From assembly GCF_050107715.1 (NCBI RefSeq), contig NZ_JBNILN010000001.1, positions 310,001 through 374,000 on the forward strand: a stretch of 64,000 nt of DNA, in the 5' to 3' direction. The stretch is from Metabacillus_B sp050107715 (GTDB taxonomy: Bacteria > Bacillota > Bacilli > Bacillales > Bacillaceae). The first letter of the stretch is position 1. Every line of letters starts with the position of its first letter. Below the pieces are notes generated by a model. The model had not been told where the DNA came from, searched no databases, and saw only the letters and a program-made list of their open reading frames with translations. This document shows, in pieces, positions 8,457 to 16,893 of this stretch. The translations under genes and the position numbers were made by a program.

Positions 8457-8595
8457 ATCAGCAGTCAATGCTGCTGCACACTCCATTCATTCCAGCCAGT
8501 GCCTATGTGCACTGGAGTGTACATATCGGGAATGGAGCTTTGAAGGAAAAGCTTATAATATTCATAAGGCTCTGCCAATCGGCAGAGCCTTTTCA
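8457..8595 (+). ncRNA. Candidate structured small RNA (about 140 nt)
   Basis: No plausible reading frame is present between yvfG and the tRNA, but the stretch is rich in pairing. There is a 5' hairpin (CAGCAG with CTGCTG), a long-range stem CTCCATTC with GAATGGAG enclosing an inner CCAGTG/CACTGG hairpin, and a strong terminator at the 3' end. An extended -10 promoter precedes it. I do not recognise the family; length and layout do not match 6S RNA, tmRNA or SRP RNA. It could instead be the structured 3' end of the yvfG message. Confidence 0.4.
8566..8594 (+). terminator. Rho-independent terminator
   Basis: GGCTCTGCC pairs with GGCAGAGCC over a four-base loop, followed by TTTTC. It ends the yvfG or small-RNA transcript. 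Confidence 0.8.
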
Positions 8596-8619
8596 TTTAC
8601 ACAGGCTTGTTGCCAATAA

Positions 8620-8673
8620 ATAAAAATAAAAATCCTCCTGAAATGAGGTGTTTGACTCACTGCAGAAGGATTT
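8620..8673 (-). terminator. Rho-independent terminator after tRNA-Arg
   Basis: On the minus strand AAATCCTTCTG pairs with CAGGAGGATTT around an inner AGTGAG/CTCATT stem, then TTTTTATTTTT. Confidence 0.8.
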
Positions 8674-8701
8674 GGAAAGGTTACCCTTTAGTTTATGTAA
8701 T

Positions 8702-8780
8702 TGGCGCGCTCGGAGGGATTCGAACCCCCGGCAGACGTGGTACCGGAAACCACCGCTCTATCCGACTGAGCTACGAGCGC
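8702..8780 (-). tRNA. tRNA-Arg, anticodon CCG
   Basis: The cloverleaf is complete: acceptor GCGCTCG/CGAGCGC, D arm GCTC/GAGC, anticodon stem GTGGT/ACCAC with loop TTCCGGT giving anticodon CCG, and a T loop TTCGAAT. CCA is encoded at the 3' end (8702-8704). It reads CGG arginine codons. Confidence 0.96.
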
Positions 8781-8834
8781 CTTTAGTGTCAGCAAGGAAT
8801 ATTATATGACACTAAAATGAATAAATCAAGCTTT

Positions 8835-9092
8835 TTATGAATCCAGCTTTCGTTTACGCAGCGGCTTCTCCAGAGAATAGTACTCTTCTTCCAAATCAAG
8901 AAGCTTTTCATTGAGCAGGGAACGAGCATCCTCTACCCCTTTATTATAAAAATACGGCCCAAGCTCGCTCGATATATAATCTAGAAAGATTTCTGCAGCC
9001 AGATCCCCGATTTCTTCATCCCACTCTTTATACAGATAATCCTGCAGTTTAGTTGCCATATCTGCTTTTTCCTCTTTTTTAAATTTGATCAT
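8835..9092 (-). CDS. DUF2164 family protein
   Basis: This 85-residue acidic protein begins MIKFKKEEKADMATKLQDYL. It matches the DUF2164 pattern: a KEEK start, a central FLDYISSELGPYFYNKGVEDA and a charged C-terminal helix. Function is unknown. The ATG at 9092 fits the family N terminus; a second Met 11 codons in has a weaker AGAGG upstream. It stands alone between the tRNA and the divergent clpP. Confidence 0.8.
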   Translation of the reverse strand: MIKFKKEEKADMATKLQDYLYKEWDEEIGDLAAEIFLDYISSELGPYFYNKGVEDARSLLNEKLLDLEEEYYSLEKPLRKRKLDS

Positions 9093-9222
9093 AGGTCCCC
9101 GCCCTTTCTTTTCCCGCCAAACGATGGTATGGTCTTTATCTTACCAGATACGCTCCATTTTTTCTGTTTATGACAGAGAATCTCTTTTTAAGGGCAGAAC
9201 TTTTGTTTTTGCCTGTTCCGCT

Positions 9223-9247
9223 GTTTAAATACCGTGCGAACGGGTAT
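9223..9247 (+). promoter_or_regulatory. Sigma-B promoter of clpP
   Basis: GTTTAA (9223-9228) and GGGTAT (9242-9247) are 13 bp apart, a full match to the general-stress sigma-B consensus. B. subtilis clpP likewise has a sigma-B promoter upstream of its sigma-A promoter. Confidence 0.85.
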
Positions 9248-9301
9248 CATGAATACAGTCAGTATAGAGTAATAAAAGCGGATGATATCCGGTTGTTTTT
9301 G

Positions 9302-9331
9302 TTTGACCTTTATTGACCTTAAATGTATGAT
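9302..9331 (+). promoter_or_regulatory. Sigma-A promoter of clpP with overlapping CtsR operator
   Basis: TTGACC (9303-9308) and TATGAT (9326-9331) have 17-bp spacing. The -35 box sits inside a heptad direct repeat on the minus strand, AGGTCAATAAAGGTCAAA (9302-9319), which matches the CtsR consensus. CtsR therefore should block this promoter until heat or protein stress. Confidence 0.9.
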
Positions 9332-9374
9332 GAGAGTACATAAAAAAATTACATATTATAAGGGAGGCTATACT

Positions 9375-9980
9375 GTGAATTTAATTCCTACAGTAATTGA
9401 GCAAACGAACCGCGGAGAACGTGCATACGATATTTATTCCCGCCTGCTGAAAGACAGAATCATCATGCTTGGAAGCGGAATTGATGACAACGTGGCAAAC
9501 GCTGTAGTTGCCCAGCTCTTGTTCCTGGAAGCAGAAGATCCGGAGAAGGACATTTCCATTTACATCAATAGCCCAGGCGGATCCATTACAGCGGGTATGG
9601 CCATATATGATACGATGCAATTTATTAAGCCCGAGGTGAACACTATTTGTATCGGTATGGCTGCATCAATGGGAGCATTCCTTCTTGCAGCGGGTACTAA
9701 GGGCAAGCGTTATGCCCTTCCAAACAGTGAGGTTATGATCCATCAGCCGCTTGGAGGAGCACAGGGACAGGCAACTGAAATTGAGATTGCCGCTAAACGC
9801 ATTCTTTTCCTTCGTGAAAAGTTAAACCAAATTCTTTCAGACCGTACGGGACAGCCGCTTGAAGTCATCAGCCGTGATACAGACCGCGACAACTTCATGA
9901 CAGCTGAAAGAGCCCTTGAATACGGCTTGATTGACAAAATTATGAACCGCAACATCCTCGATAACAACGAACAGAAATAA
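9375..9980 (+). CDS. clpP: ATP-dependent Clp protease proteolytic subunit
   Basis: ClpP forms the tetradecameric peptidase chamber that works with ClpX, ClpC or ClpE ATPases. The protein is 201 residues and begins MNLIPTVIEQTNRGERAYDIY. The catalytic triad Ser98 (GMAASMGA), His123 (MIHQPLGG) and Asp172 is intact. The start is GTG at 9375 behind AAGGGAGG; the frame is open upstream, but that stretch is promoter and leader DNA. A strong terminator follows at once, so it is monocistronic. Confidence 0.97.
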   Translation: MNLIPTVIEQTNRGERAYDIYSRLLKDRIIMLGSGIDDNVANAVVAQLLFLEAEDPEKDISIYINSPGGSITAGMAIYDTMQFIKPEVNTICIGMAASMGAFLLAAGTKGKRYALPNSEVMIHQPLGGAQGQATEIEIAAKRILFLREKLNQILSDRTGQPLEVISRDTDRDNFMTAERALEYGLIDKIMNRNILDNNEQK

Positions 9981-9987
9981 GACCTCG

Positions 9988-10023
9988 AACCGGATCGGCT
10001 TTATAAGCCATCCGGTTTTTTTA
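9988..10023 (+). terminator. Rho-independent terminator of clpP
   Basis: AACCGGAT pairs with ATCCGGTT, with an inner GGCTT/AGCC, followed by a run of T. Confidence 0.9.
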
Positions 10024-10061
10024 TAAACAAAAGCACCTGCCGCAAGCAGATGCCCATTTTC

Positions 10062-10319
10062 TTAAACTTCCTGATGCACATATTCAGATAAGGCTTCAAG
10101 CGCCTCTTCCTCATCATGCCCCTCTGCAATCAGCGTGATGGTGGAGCCTGTGCCGATGGCAAGGCTCATTAGCCCCATAATACTCTTCGCATTGACTTTT
10201 TTTCCTTCTTTTTCAAGAAAAATATCCGAGCCATAGCGGTTCGCTTCCTGAACGAACAACGCGGCAGGGCGTGCCTGCAAGCCATTCTTCAGCCGGACCT
10301 CCACTGTTTTTTCTGCCAT
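10062..10319 (-). CDS. crh: Catabolite repression HPr-like protein Crh
   Basis: Crh is an HPr paralogue that, when phosphorylated on Ser46 by HPrK, binds CcpA; it also binds methylglyoxal synthase (family knowledge). The protein is 85 residues. Residue 15 is Gln (LQARPA) instead of the PTS-phosphorylated His of HPr, and Ser46 is present (NAKSIMGL), which separates Crh from HPr. The ATG at 10319 has AGAGGGG upstream. It ends the nudix-rapZ-yvcK-whiA-crh operon, and its kinase HprK is encoded in the same window. Confidence 0.96.
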   Translation of the reverse strand: MAEKTVEVRLKNGLQARPAALFVQEANRYGSDIFLEKEGKKVNAKSIMGLMSLAIGTGSTITLIAEGHDEEEALEALSEYVHQEV

Positions 10320-10396
10320 ATGAATCCCCTCTCCCAATCGTGATTATGTTAAGCGCATACTTGCCTTTGAAGCAAGTATGCACTGCATCCCGTTAT

Positions 10397-11347
10397 CTAT
10401 TTCATCGTTACCGGCTTGCCTTCGCGGAGCTGCTCAGCAATTTGGTCCAGCTTTCTTAACCGGTGATTTATGCCGGATTTGCTGATGGTTCCGCTCGAGA
10501 CCATTTCACCGAGTTCCTTTAATGTGACATCCTGATAATCGACACGGAGTCTCGCAATTTCCCTGAGCTTATCGGGAAGCATATCAAGTCCGATTTTGCT
10601 GTCAATGTAGCGGATGTTCTCAACCTGTCTCAAAGCCGCTCCAATGGTTTTATTCAGGTTAGCGGTCTCACAATTAACGAGCCGGTTCACTGAATTTCTC
10701 ATATCACGGACAATCCGGATATCTTCAAACTTCAGCAGCGCTGTATGAGCACCGATAATGCTGAGGAATTCCGCGATTTTCTCCGCTTCCTTTAAATATG
10801 CGATAAATCCTTTTTTCCGCTCAAGCGATTTGCTGTTTAAGCGAAACGTATTCATCAATTCACTTAAAGAGTCACTGTGCTCTTTATATAGAGAAAATAT
10901 TTCAAGATGGTATGAGGAAGTTTCCGGGTTGTTTACCGAGCCTCCGGCAAGAAAGGCACCTCTCATATAGGAACGCTTGCAGCATTTCTTCTGAATGAGC
11001 TGAGGGGAAATTTCCCGGACAAACGTAAAGGATTCTCCAAGGATTTTGAGGTCCTCCAATATTTCCCTTGCTTGCACTGTCAGCCTGACAATGTAGACGT
11101 TATTTTTCTTGAGCCTCATTTTTTTTCTGACAAGCAGTTCTACTGAGGCCTCATATTGCCTTTTTAATAATATATAAATACGGCGGGCAATTGCCGCATT
11201 TTCTGTCTGAATATCCAGAACCAATTTTCTGTTCGAGAAGGAGAGGGAGCCGTTCATTCTGATTAAAGCAGATAACTCTGCTTTCAGGCAGCAGCCCTTA
11301 ATTTCAACCTGCGTCAGTTCTTTTTTGGTTTCGGATGCAAAAGACAT
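10397..11347 (-). CDS. whiA: WhiA DNA-binding protein
   Basis: WhiA has a degenerate LAGLIDADG homing-endonuclease-like N-terminal domain and a C-terminal helix-turn-helix. In Bacillus it is linked to cell division and chromosome segregation. The 316-residue protein begins MSFASETKKELTQVEI. RGAFLAGGSVNNPET marks the LAGLIDADG-like part and LRVDYQDVTLKELGEMVSSGTISKSGINHRL (residues 273-303) the HTH. TGGAGGTG precedes the ATG at 11347. Confidence 0.95.
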   Translation of the reverse strand: MSFASETKKELTQVEIKGCCLKAELSALIRMNGSLSFSNRKLVLDIQTENAAIARRIYILLKRQYEASVELLVRKKMRLKKNNVYIVRLTVQAREILEDLKILGESFTFVREISPQLIQKKCCKRSYMRGAFLAGGSVNNPETSSYHLEIFSLYKEHSDSLSELMNTFRLNSKSLERKKGFIAYLKEAEKIAEFLSIIGAHTALLKFEDIRIVRDMRNSVNRLVNCETANLNKTIGAALRQVENIRYIDSKIGLDMLPDKLREIARLRVDYQDVTLKELGEMVSSGTISKSGINHRLRKLDQIAEQLREGKPVTMK

Positions 11348-11385
11348 ATTCTGCACCTCCATTTTCCGTTGTGCACGCGATTGCT

Positions 11386-12339
11386 CTAGATGGACTTTTT
11401 GAGAATCCCGTAAAGCAGCTTGGCAACTTTATTCGTATCATGCCGAATGACATCACGGTCATCCGTTATTAAATGGTCATGCACGATTGAAAGCCCAAGC
11501 CGGTTCAGTTCATCCAGGTCTGCGTGCACAGGCTGGGCAAGTTCCGCAGCATACCGCTGTTTAATCGTGTCAGGAATTGTATCTGCATTGACAAGGATTG
11601 TGTCGATAAAAGCACAGTGCATGTGATCATATAAAGCCTTTATGTGATCGCTCGCTTTGTACCCGAGCGTTTCACCCGGCTGGGTCATCACATTGCATAT
11701 ATATACCTTCTTCGCCTCTGCCTTGCATACTTCCTGTCCAATTTTCGGAACGAGCAAATTCGGCAGGATGCTTGTGTATAAGCTTCCCGGTCCGAGTATA
11801 ATTAAATCCGCTTCCTGTATAGCCTCAATCGTTTCCGGCAATGGATCAATGTTTTCCGGAGTCAGAAACACCCGCTTAATTTTTTTTGCTGAAGCAGGAA
11901 TCTTTGATTCTCCTGAAACGACGGATCGGTCTTCCATTTCTGCATGCAGCATGACACTGCTGTTGGCTGCCGGAAGGACCCGCCCTCTCACATTCAGCAC
12001 TTTGCTCATTTCTTTAATGGCATGGGTAAAATCCCCGGTAATATTGGTCATGGCAGCTAGAATGAGATTCCCCAAAGAATGGCCGGTTAAGCTGTCTCCT
12101 TTATTGAATCGATGCTGAAACAGCTCTTCAACTAAAGGCTCCACATCAGACAGTGCAGCCAGGACATTCCGTATATCCCCAGGAGGCGGAATCTTCAATT
12201 CATCCCGGAGGCGCCCAGAGCTTCCTCCATCATCAGCAACCGTTACAATCGCCGTTATATCTACCGGATACGCCTTAAGCCCCCTCAGCAGCACGGAGAG
12301 CCCGGTGCCTCCACCGATAATGACGATTTTAGGCAGCAC
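11386..12339 (-). CDS. yvcK: Gluconeogenesis factor YvcK (CofD-like)
   Basis: YvcK binds UDP-sugars and supports cell-wall precursor supply and growth on gluconeogenic carbon sources (family knowledge). The 317-residue protein starts with a glycine-rich nucleotide loop, IVIIGGGTGLSVLLRGL. It has VADDGGSSGRLR, the PGDIRN motif and the LGPGSLYTSILPNLL segment of the CofD-like fold. The start is GTG at 12339, two bases beyond the rapZ stop, so coupling to rapZ is likely; its own ribosome binding site is weak. Confidence 0.94.
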   Translation of the reverse strand: MLPKIVIIGGGTGLSVLLRGLKAYPVDITAIVTVADDGGSSGRLRDELKIPPPGDIRNVLAALSDVEPLVEELFQHRFNKGDSLTGHSLGNLILAAMTNITGDFTHAIKEMSKVLNVRGRVLPAANSSVMLHAEMEDRSVVSGESKIPASAKKIKRVFLTPENIDPLPETIEAIQEADLIILGPGSLYTSILPNLLVPKIGQEVCKAEAKKVYICNVMTQPGETLGYKASDHIKALYDHMHCAFIDTILVNADTIPDTIKQRYAAELAQPVHADLDELNRLGLSIVHDHLITDDRDVIRHDTNKVAKLLYGILKKSI

Positions 12340-12341
12340 GT

Positions 12342-13262
12342 CTATTTCCTGCTTCTTCTTTCAATATCGCGGTGGGATACATGGGCTTTGTAATCCTTCT
12401 TATAAAACGCCGCGATATGTTCCGCCAGAGTTACAGAGCGATGCTGGCCTCCTGTACAGCCGATCGCTATAACAAGCTGGCTCTTGCCTTCCCGTTTATA
12501 ATAAGGAAGCATAAAGGTCAGCAGATCCAGAACCTTTTCCAGGAACTTGGAAGTCTCATTCCATTTCAGCACATAGGAGGATACTTCTTCCTCGAGTCCC
12601 GTTTTCAGCCTCATATGCTCGATGTAATGAGGATTTGGCAGAAACCTTACATCAAATACAAGATCCGCATCAATTGGAATCCCGTACTTAAAACCGAACG
12701 ACATAATGTTCACCGTAAAGGTTTGCTCTTCGGCTGCGGAAAATTGCTTTAAAATCTTTTCCCGCAGCTCACGCGGCTTCATTTCTGTCGTATCATAAAT
12801 AATTTGAGCCCGCCCCTTTAATTCTTCAAGAAGCTCTCTTTCAATGCGGATTCCCTCGAGCGGAAGTCCGGTAGATGCCAGTGGATGCGAACGTCTCGTC
12901 TCTTTGTAGCGTGTAACGAGCGCAGAATCCTTGGCATCGAGGAAAAGAATCTGTGGAGTAATCCAAGCGGAATTACCAATTTCATCAAGAGCCTGAAGCA
13001 GGCTGTCAAAAAACTCCCGGCCTCTTAAATCCATAACCAAAGCGACCTTATTCATTTTCGACCCTGATTCTTTCATCAGCTCAAGAAATTTAGGCAGAAG
13101 AGTCGGCGGCAGATTGTCTACACAAAAAAAGCCTAAGTCCTCGAAGCTTTGAATGGCAACGGTTTTCCCAGCCCCGGACATTCCGGTAATAATGACCATT
13201 TGAATGTCTGAGTGGGTCTTTGCAGTGTTTTCCTGTCCAATGTTCTGGCTTGTCAGTTCCAT
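12342..13262 (-). CDS. rapZ: RNase adapter-type P-loop protein RapZ (YvcJ)
   Basis: This is a P-loop NTPase of the RapZ/YvcJ family. E. coli RapZ guides RNase E to GlmZ; Bacillus YvcJ binds GTP and affects competence. The protein is 306 residues. The Walker A loop GMSGAGKT is at 27-34, followed by FEDLGFFCVDNLPP. The C-terminal domain holds IGCTGGQHRSV and HVSHRDIERRSRK. GGAGGAGG precedes the ATG. The N terminus is about ten residues longer than in B. subtilis. Confidence 0.95.
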   Translation of the reverse strand: MELTSQNIGQENTAKTHSDIQMVIITGMSGAGKTVAIQSFEDLGFFCVDNLPPTLLPKFLELMKESGSKMNKVALVMDLRGREFFDSLLQALDEIGNSAWITPQILFLDAKDSALVTRYKETRRSHPLASTGLPLEGIRIERELLEELKGRAQIIYDTTEMKPRELREKILKQFSAAEEQTFTVNIMSFGFKYGIPIDADLVFDVRFLPNPHYIEHMRLKTGLEEEVSSYVLKWNETSKFLEKVLDLLTFMLPYYKREGKSQLVIAIGCTGGQHRSVTLAEHIAAFYKKDYKAHVSHRDIERRSRK

Positions 13263-13305
13263 CCGGAATTTCCTCCTCCCCTTCTTATAAGCGTAAAGGG
13301 TTTTT

Positions 13306-13764
13306 TTATTGGGGATCCAGCCTATAACTCAATAGCTTAAAATCCTTTGTATACGTAAACGTGCCATAAATGACACCTGAACCCTTTATCACAAAATCCA
13401 GAATATGATGATCTCCCGGAGCCATCGGCAAATCGGCAATTGCATCAACTTCATGCCAGGCGATCAGGCCTTCCTCAGACTCATCCACATGTTCGCCGCT
13501 GTAATCCTCTGCGAAAAAGGTGAACATCATCCATTCAGACACAATCTGATCTTCTTCTTTAATCAGAAATGTGAAAATTCCTTTTATTACAGGGTTTTTT
13601 AAATATATGCCTGTTTCTTCGCGATATTCGCGGATAACGGAATCTTTAAGAGATTCCCCCTGCTCCATTTTCCCTCCGGGAGCGACCCACCAGCCTCTTC
13701 TCGGCTTCTGAAGAAGAAGGACTTTGCTGCCTTTTTTTAAAACACAATTTGCTACACGCTGCAA
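13306..13764 (-). CDS. yvcI: Nudix hydrolase, YvcI type
   Basis: This 152-residue nudix hydrolase should cleave a nucleoside diphosphate linked to another group. The full nudix box Gx5Ex7REUxEExGU is seen in GGKMEQGESLKDSVIREYREETGI around residues 30-55. Substrate is not decided by sequence; the family includes MutT-like 8-oxo-dGTP hydrolases. The start is TTG at 13764 behind GAGGTGAAAG. It is the first gene of the rapZ-yvcK-whiA-crh operon, as in B. subtilis. Confidence 0.88.
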   Translation of the reverse strand: MQRVANCVLKKGSKVLLLQKPRRGWWVAPGGKMEQGESLKDSVIREYREETGIYLKNPVIKGIFTFLIKEEDQIVSEWMMFTFFAEDYSGEHVDESEEGLIAWHEVDAIADLPMAPGDHHILDFVIKGSGVIYGTFTYTKDFKLLSYRLDPQ

Positions 13765-13916
13765 CGTCTTTCACCTCGTTGTTATCACGCCAGATTTCAT
13801 TCACTTAATTATACTATTTAAACAGTTCTCCCACAAATTAAAAGCGAAACACCCGGGCCCGCTCCATAACCTCCCTAAGCCGCAGAGGAATCTTACAGCC
13901 CCGGTTTGCCACAACA

Positions 13917-13950
13917 CAAAAAAGGAGCGCAGGAAAGGGCACCTGCGCTC
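13917..13950 (-). terminator. Rho-independent terminator of trxB
   Basis: GAGCGCAGG pairs with CCTGCGCTC, then CTTTTTTG on the minus strand. It separates trxB from the yvcI operon. Confidence 0.88.
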
Positions 13951-14045
13951 TAAACGTATTTATAAAAGGGGGTCAATTACTATTCTTATTCTACCCCTTA
14001 TTTATTTCACCTGTGTTACAGAAGAGTTAAAACATAATTACGGTT

Positions 14046-14996
14046 TTACTTTACGGCTTTCAGCTTTTCCTGAAGCTCTTCTACATAGTGCTGCGCACTT
14101 TGGGCAGCTATGCTTCCGTCTCCTGTAGCTGTTACAATTTGACGAAGGGTTTTTTCACGAATATCGCCTGCAGCAAAGATGCCGGGCACTTTCGTTTCCA
14201 TCCGTTCATTTGTTTCGATATATCCGTTTTCGTTCGTAATTCTTAAGTCTTCAAACGGCTTGGATAGAGGAACCATTCCTATATAGATAAATGCTCCGTC
14301 TGCGGTGAATGGCTTCTCTTCACCTGTTTGTGTATTAACAAGCGTGACACTGCCCACTTTCCCGCCGTCCTCATGAATCTCTTTCACCGTGTGGTTCCAG
14401 ATAAAATCAATTTTATCGTTATCAAATGCCCGCTGCTGCAGGATTTTTTGAGCTCTGAGTTCATCGCGTCTGTGAACGATCGTTACTTTTGAAGCAAACC
14501 GCGTTAAATATACGCCTTCTTCAACAGCCGAATCTCCTCCGCCTACAACGACAAGTTCTTTGTTTTTAAAGAATGCTCCATCACATACTGCACAGTAGGA
14601 TACTCCGCGTCCGCCAAGCTCTTTTTCACCCGGAACATTCAGCTTTTTGTATTCTGCACCTGTCCCGATAATTACTGCACGGGCTTTATACTCTTTGCTT
14701 CCTGCACGGACGATTTTATACTCTTCGCCGTCCACGATTCCTTTTATATCGCCATAAGCATATTCTGCACCGAACTTTTTCGCATGGTCAAACATTTTTG
14801 TAGAAAGCTCAGGTCCGAGAATGTGGTCAAATCCCGGATAATTTTCTACATCCTCTGTATTAGCCATTTGGCCGCCAGGCACACCGCGCTCAATCATCAA
14901 AGTTGAAAGGTTTGCGCGGGAAGTATAAACAGCTGCAGTCAGTCCAGCGGGGCCGGCTCCAGCAATAATCACGTCATAAATTTTTTCTTCCGTCAT
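14046..14996 (-). CDS. trxB: Thioredoxin-disulfide reductase
   Basis: This FAD enzyme passes electrons from NADPH to thioredoxin. The protein is 316 residues. It has the FAD Rossmann loop GAGPAGLTAA (about 12-21), the redox-active CAVC (Cys135, Cys138), the NADPH-binding GGGDSAVEEG with HRRDELRA, and the C-terminal FAD motif GIFAAGDIR. AAGGAG precedes the ATG. It has its own terminator and is in the same order as in B. subtilis, between the TPR gene and yvcI. Confidence 0.97.
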   Translation of the reverse strand: MTEEKIYDVIIAGAGPAGLTAAVYTSRANLSTLMIERGVPGGQMANTEDVENYPGFDHILGPELSTKMFDHAKKFGAEYAYGDIKGIVDGEEYKIVRAGSKEYKARAVIIGTGAEYKKLNVPGEKELGGRGVSYCAVCDGAFFKNKELVVVGGGDSAVEEGVYLTRFASKVTIVHRRDELRAQKILQQRAFDNDKIDFIWNHTVKEIHEDGGKVGSVTLVNTQTGEEKPFTADGAFIYIGMVPLSKPFEDLRITNENGYIETNERMETKVPGIFAAGDIREKTLRQIVTATGDGSIAAQSAQHYVEELQEKLKAVK

Positions 14997-15084
14997 GGTT
15001 TTTCACTCCTTACAATCAAACTGGATTGGTTCGCTTGGATGATCTTGATAATCCTTAGTATCATCCTATTAAATAATAAAAAAA

Positions 15085-15141
15085 CACGCCATAATTTTGC
15101 TCAGAAAAAAAGCACAGCTTCTGGCGTGAGGAGTGCTTTTT
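15085..15141 (-). terminator. Overlapping alternative terminator hairpins
   Basis: After the TPR gene, AAAAAGCAC pairs with GTGCTTTTT (15107-15141) and is followed by T. A second stem, CACGCCA with TGGCGTG (15085-15128), uses bases inside the first loop and is also followed by TTTTTTTATT. The two cannot form together. Confidence 0.7.
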
Positions 15142-15147
15142 AACACT

Positions 15148-16584
15148 TTATAGATCTTTTACAAGGCGTTCGTATTTCGTTAAGGTTGACACTGTTACCC
15201 CGAATACATCGGCGACTTCCAGTTTCGTCACCCTCTCCCCGTCTTCTTTTTTCATAATGTAGAAAAAAGCAGCGGACCAGGCCTTCGTGTTCTTCAAACT
15301 GTGTTTAGCAGAATTTGCTTTAAGCATCGTTTCAAAAAAGGATAAGAACGTCTTCTCTTCTGCAGACTGAAGCTGTTTGCCGAGTGCTTCCGCCGCAGCA
15401 AACAAATAAGCGCCAGCCCCCTTCTTCTCCATATCCGGAGAGAGGGTATGCCTTAGAAATTCCTGCTCAAGATCGGATTGGGGCCTTAACGCATGATGAT
15501 GCCTGATTTCTTCAAGCTGATTGGATTTAGCTGCAATATAAACCAGCGTCAGCCGTTCCTTCAGCGTTATGCCTTTAAGAGAAGATTGCTGCTCCCAAGG
15601 CTCAGAACCTACCTTGGACGGATTTTCTTTTAATACCCGCTCCCAAGCCGATTTTGCCACCTCTTCCTGGCCAAGATGCCAGGCTGAGTAGGAAAGCCAG
15701 TAAAAGAAGGTATCATCCCCTTCAAATCCTTGACGCTGCAGACTCCGCAGCCATTTAAAAGCCTGCTCGTATTTTCCGATAAGCGCAAAAGTTGCTCCGA
15801 GTTTATAGCGGTGCTCAATCATAATCGGATGAACGTTGGACAGCTGTTCCGTCAGCGCTGCAACTTTTTCATCCTCACGTTCATAATAATAAAAAACAAG
15901 AAGATTGCAGAGCGCATGCAGATTGCCTTCATTCAATTGAAGCACAAGCTCAAGATAATGCTTTGCATTTGCTACATCCCCTGAATAAAAATAAGCGAGA
16001 GACAAGTTGTTGTATGCTGACCAGAATTCAGGAAACTCTTCAACAATTTCATGCAGCAGGGAAATTGCTTCATCGAGCTTTCCATTTTCCAGAAGGGATC
16101 TTGCCGTCTCTTGCTTTATGATCAATTCATCTGAATCGCCAAAGGAGGGATCTTCCTCTTCTCCTTCAATCATCAGCAGTTCCAGCAGTTCTTCGTTGTC
16201 TTCTATAAAATCTCCATCGGGAGCTTCAGCTGAATAAGCAGCAGCACATTTGTATGCCTGATGAAACAATCCAAGATGGGCAAAATTATTAGCCATGAAA
16301 TAGTGGCAGTCCGTCATAGCCGGATCCACTTTTTCAATAATAGCAGTCAAAATTTCATTTGATTCCTGATAATTTCCCATTTCCGTATGAATCATAGCAA
16401 GCTGGGAAAGAAAATTGGAGTTATCAGGCTCCAGGGCTGCCGCCCGTTTTAAAAGCTTGCTCGCTCTATCCAGATTGCGTTCTACCCGATAAGCCTTGAG
16501 AGCTCTCCTGTAATAGTAGGCACCATTCTGGAAGAAAGGAACAACCTGTGCTTTTTGCTGTCGATCAAATAGTTGTTTTCCCAC
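15148..16584 (-). CDS. TPR-repeat protein (YvcD-like)
   Basis: This 478-residue cytoplasmic protein is made of tetratricopeptide repeats, for example RNLDRASKLLKRAAALEPDN and SGDVANAKHYLELVLQLNEG. An acidic linker (EGEEEDPSFGDSDE) follows the first block. The C-terminal 60 residues look like a helix-turn-helix (KLEVADVFGVTVSTLTKYERLV), suggesting a DNA or protein contact. I chose GTG at 16584, which has AAATGGAGG at ideal spacing; an ATG six codons upstream puts that ribosome binding site inside the gene. The position next to trxB matches B. subtilis yvcD. Function unknown. Confidence 0.82.
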   Translation of the reverse strand: MGKQLFDRQQKAQVVPFFQNGAYYYRRALKAYRVERNLDRASKLLKRAAALEPDNSNFLSQLAMIHTEMGNYQESNEILTAIIEKVDPAMTDCHYFMANNFAHLGLFHQAYKCAAAYSAEAPDGDFIEDNEELLELLMIEGEEEDPSFGDSDELIIKQETARSLLENGKLDEAISLLHEIVEEFPEFWSAYNNLSLAYFYSGDVANAKHYLELVLQLNEGNLHALCNLLVFYYYEREDEKVAALTEQLSNVHPIMIEHRYKLGATFALIGKYEQAFKWLRSLQRQGFEGDDTFFYWLSYSAWHLGQEEVAKSAWERVLKENPSKVGSEPWEQQSSLKGITLKERLTLVYIAAKSNQLEEIRHHHALRPQSDLEQEFLRHTLSPDMEKKGAGAYLFAAAEALGKQLQSAEEKTFLSFFETMLKANSAKHSLKNTKAWSAAFFYIMKKEDGERVTKLEVADVFGVTVSTLTKYERLVKDL

Positions 16585-16619
16585 GGAAATCCTCCATTTC
16601 ATACAGTTAACCGTACGTT

Positions 16620-16647
16620 AGTATACCATAATTCAACCTGTACACAA
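16620..16647 (-). promoter_or_regulatory. Promoter of the TPR gene
   Basis: TTGTGT (16642-16647) and TATACT (16620-16625) are 16 bp apart, with an extended TGG before the -10 box. A near-palindrome TAACGTACGGTTA lies at the expected start and could be an operator. Confidence 0.6.
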
Positions 16648-16836
16648 CAGGGCTCAAGATGATTCATCCACAAAAAAGGAAAATTTCCTTTTTCTTGGAT
16701 TGGAGAGGGACAACTTGATGCTGGAGAGTGGGAAAGATTACGCGGCGGTTTGGGAAGGATCACTGAAAATTTATGGGGATTGGGGTTTTGCTGGCAACGG
16801 CCGCGAAATACTATAGAGCATGGGTCCAGCACAAAA

Positions 16837-16871
16837 ACCCAAAAACGCTCCTGCACTCAGCATTTTTGGGT
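16837..16871 (-). terminator. Rho-independent terminator of the his operon
   Basis: ACCCAAAAATG pairs with CGTTTTTGGGT (one G-T or mismatch position), followed by TTTTG on the minus strand, 22 bp after hisI. Confidence 0.8.
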
Positions 16872-16893
16872 CCTTTAACATTTTAAAGAGCTA

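Larger units (their letters stand above)
16585..16893. other. Intergenic region with yvcD promoter and his terminator
   Basis: No gene is visible. It holds the promoter of the TPR gene on the right of that gene and the terminator of the histidine operon; both are listed separately. The bases between show no convincing structure. Confidence 0.7.
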
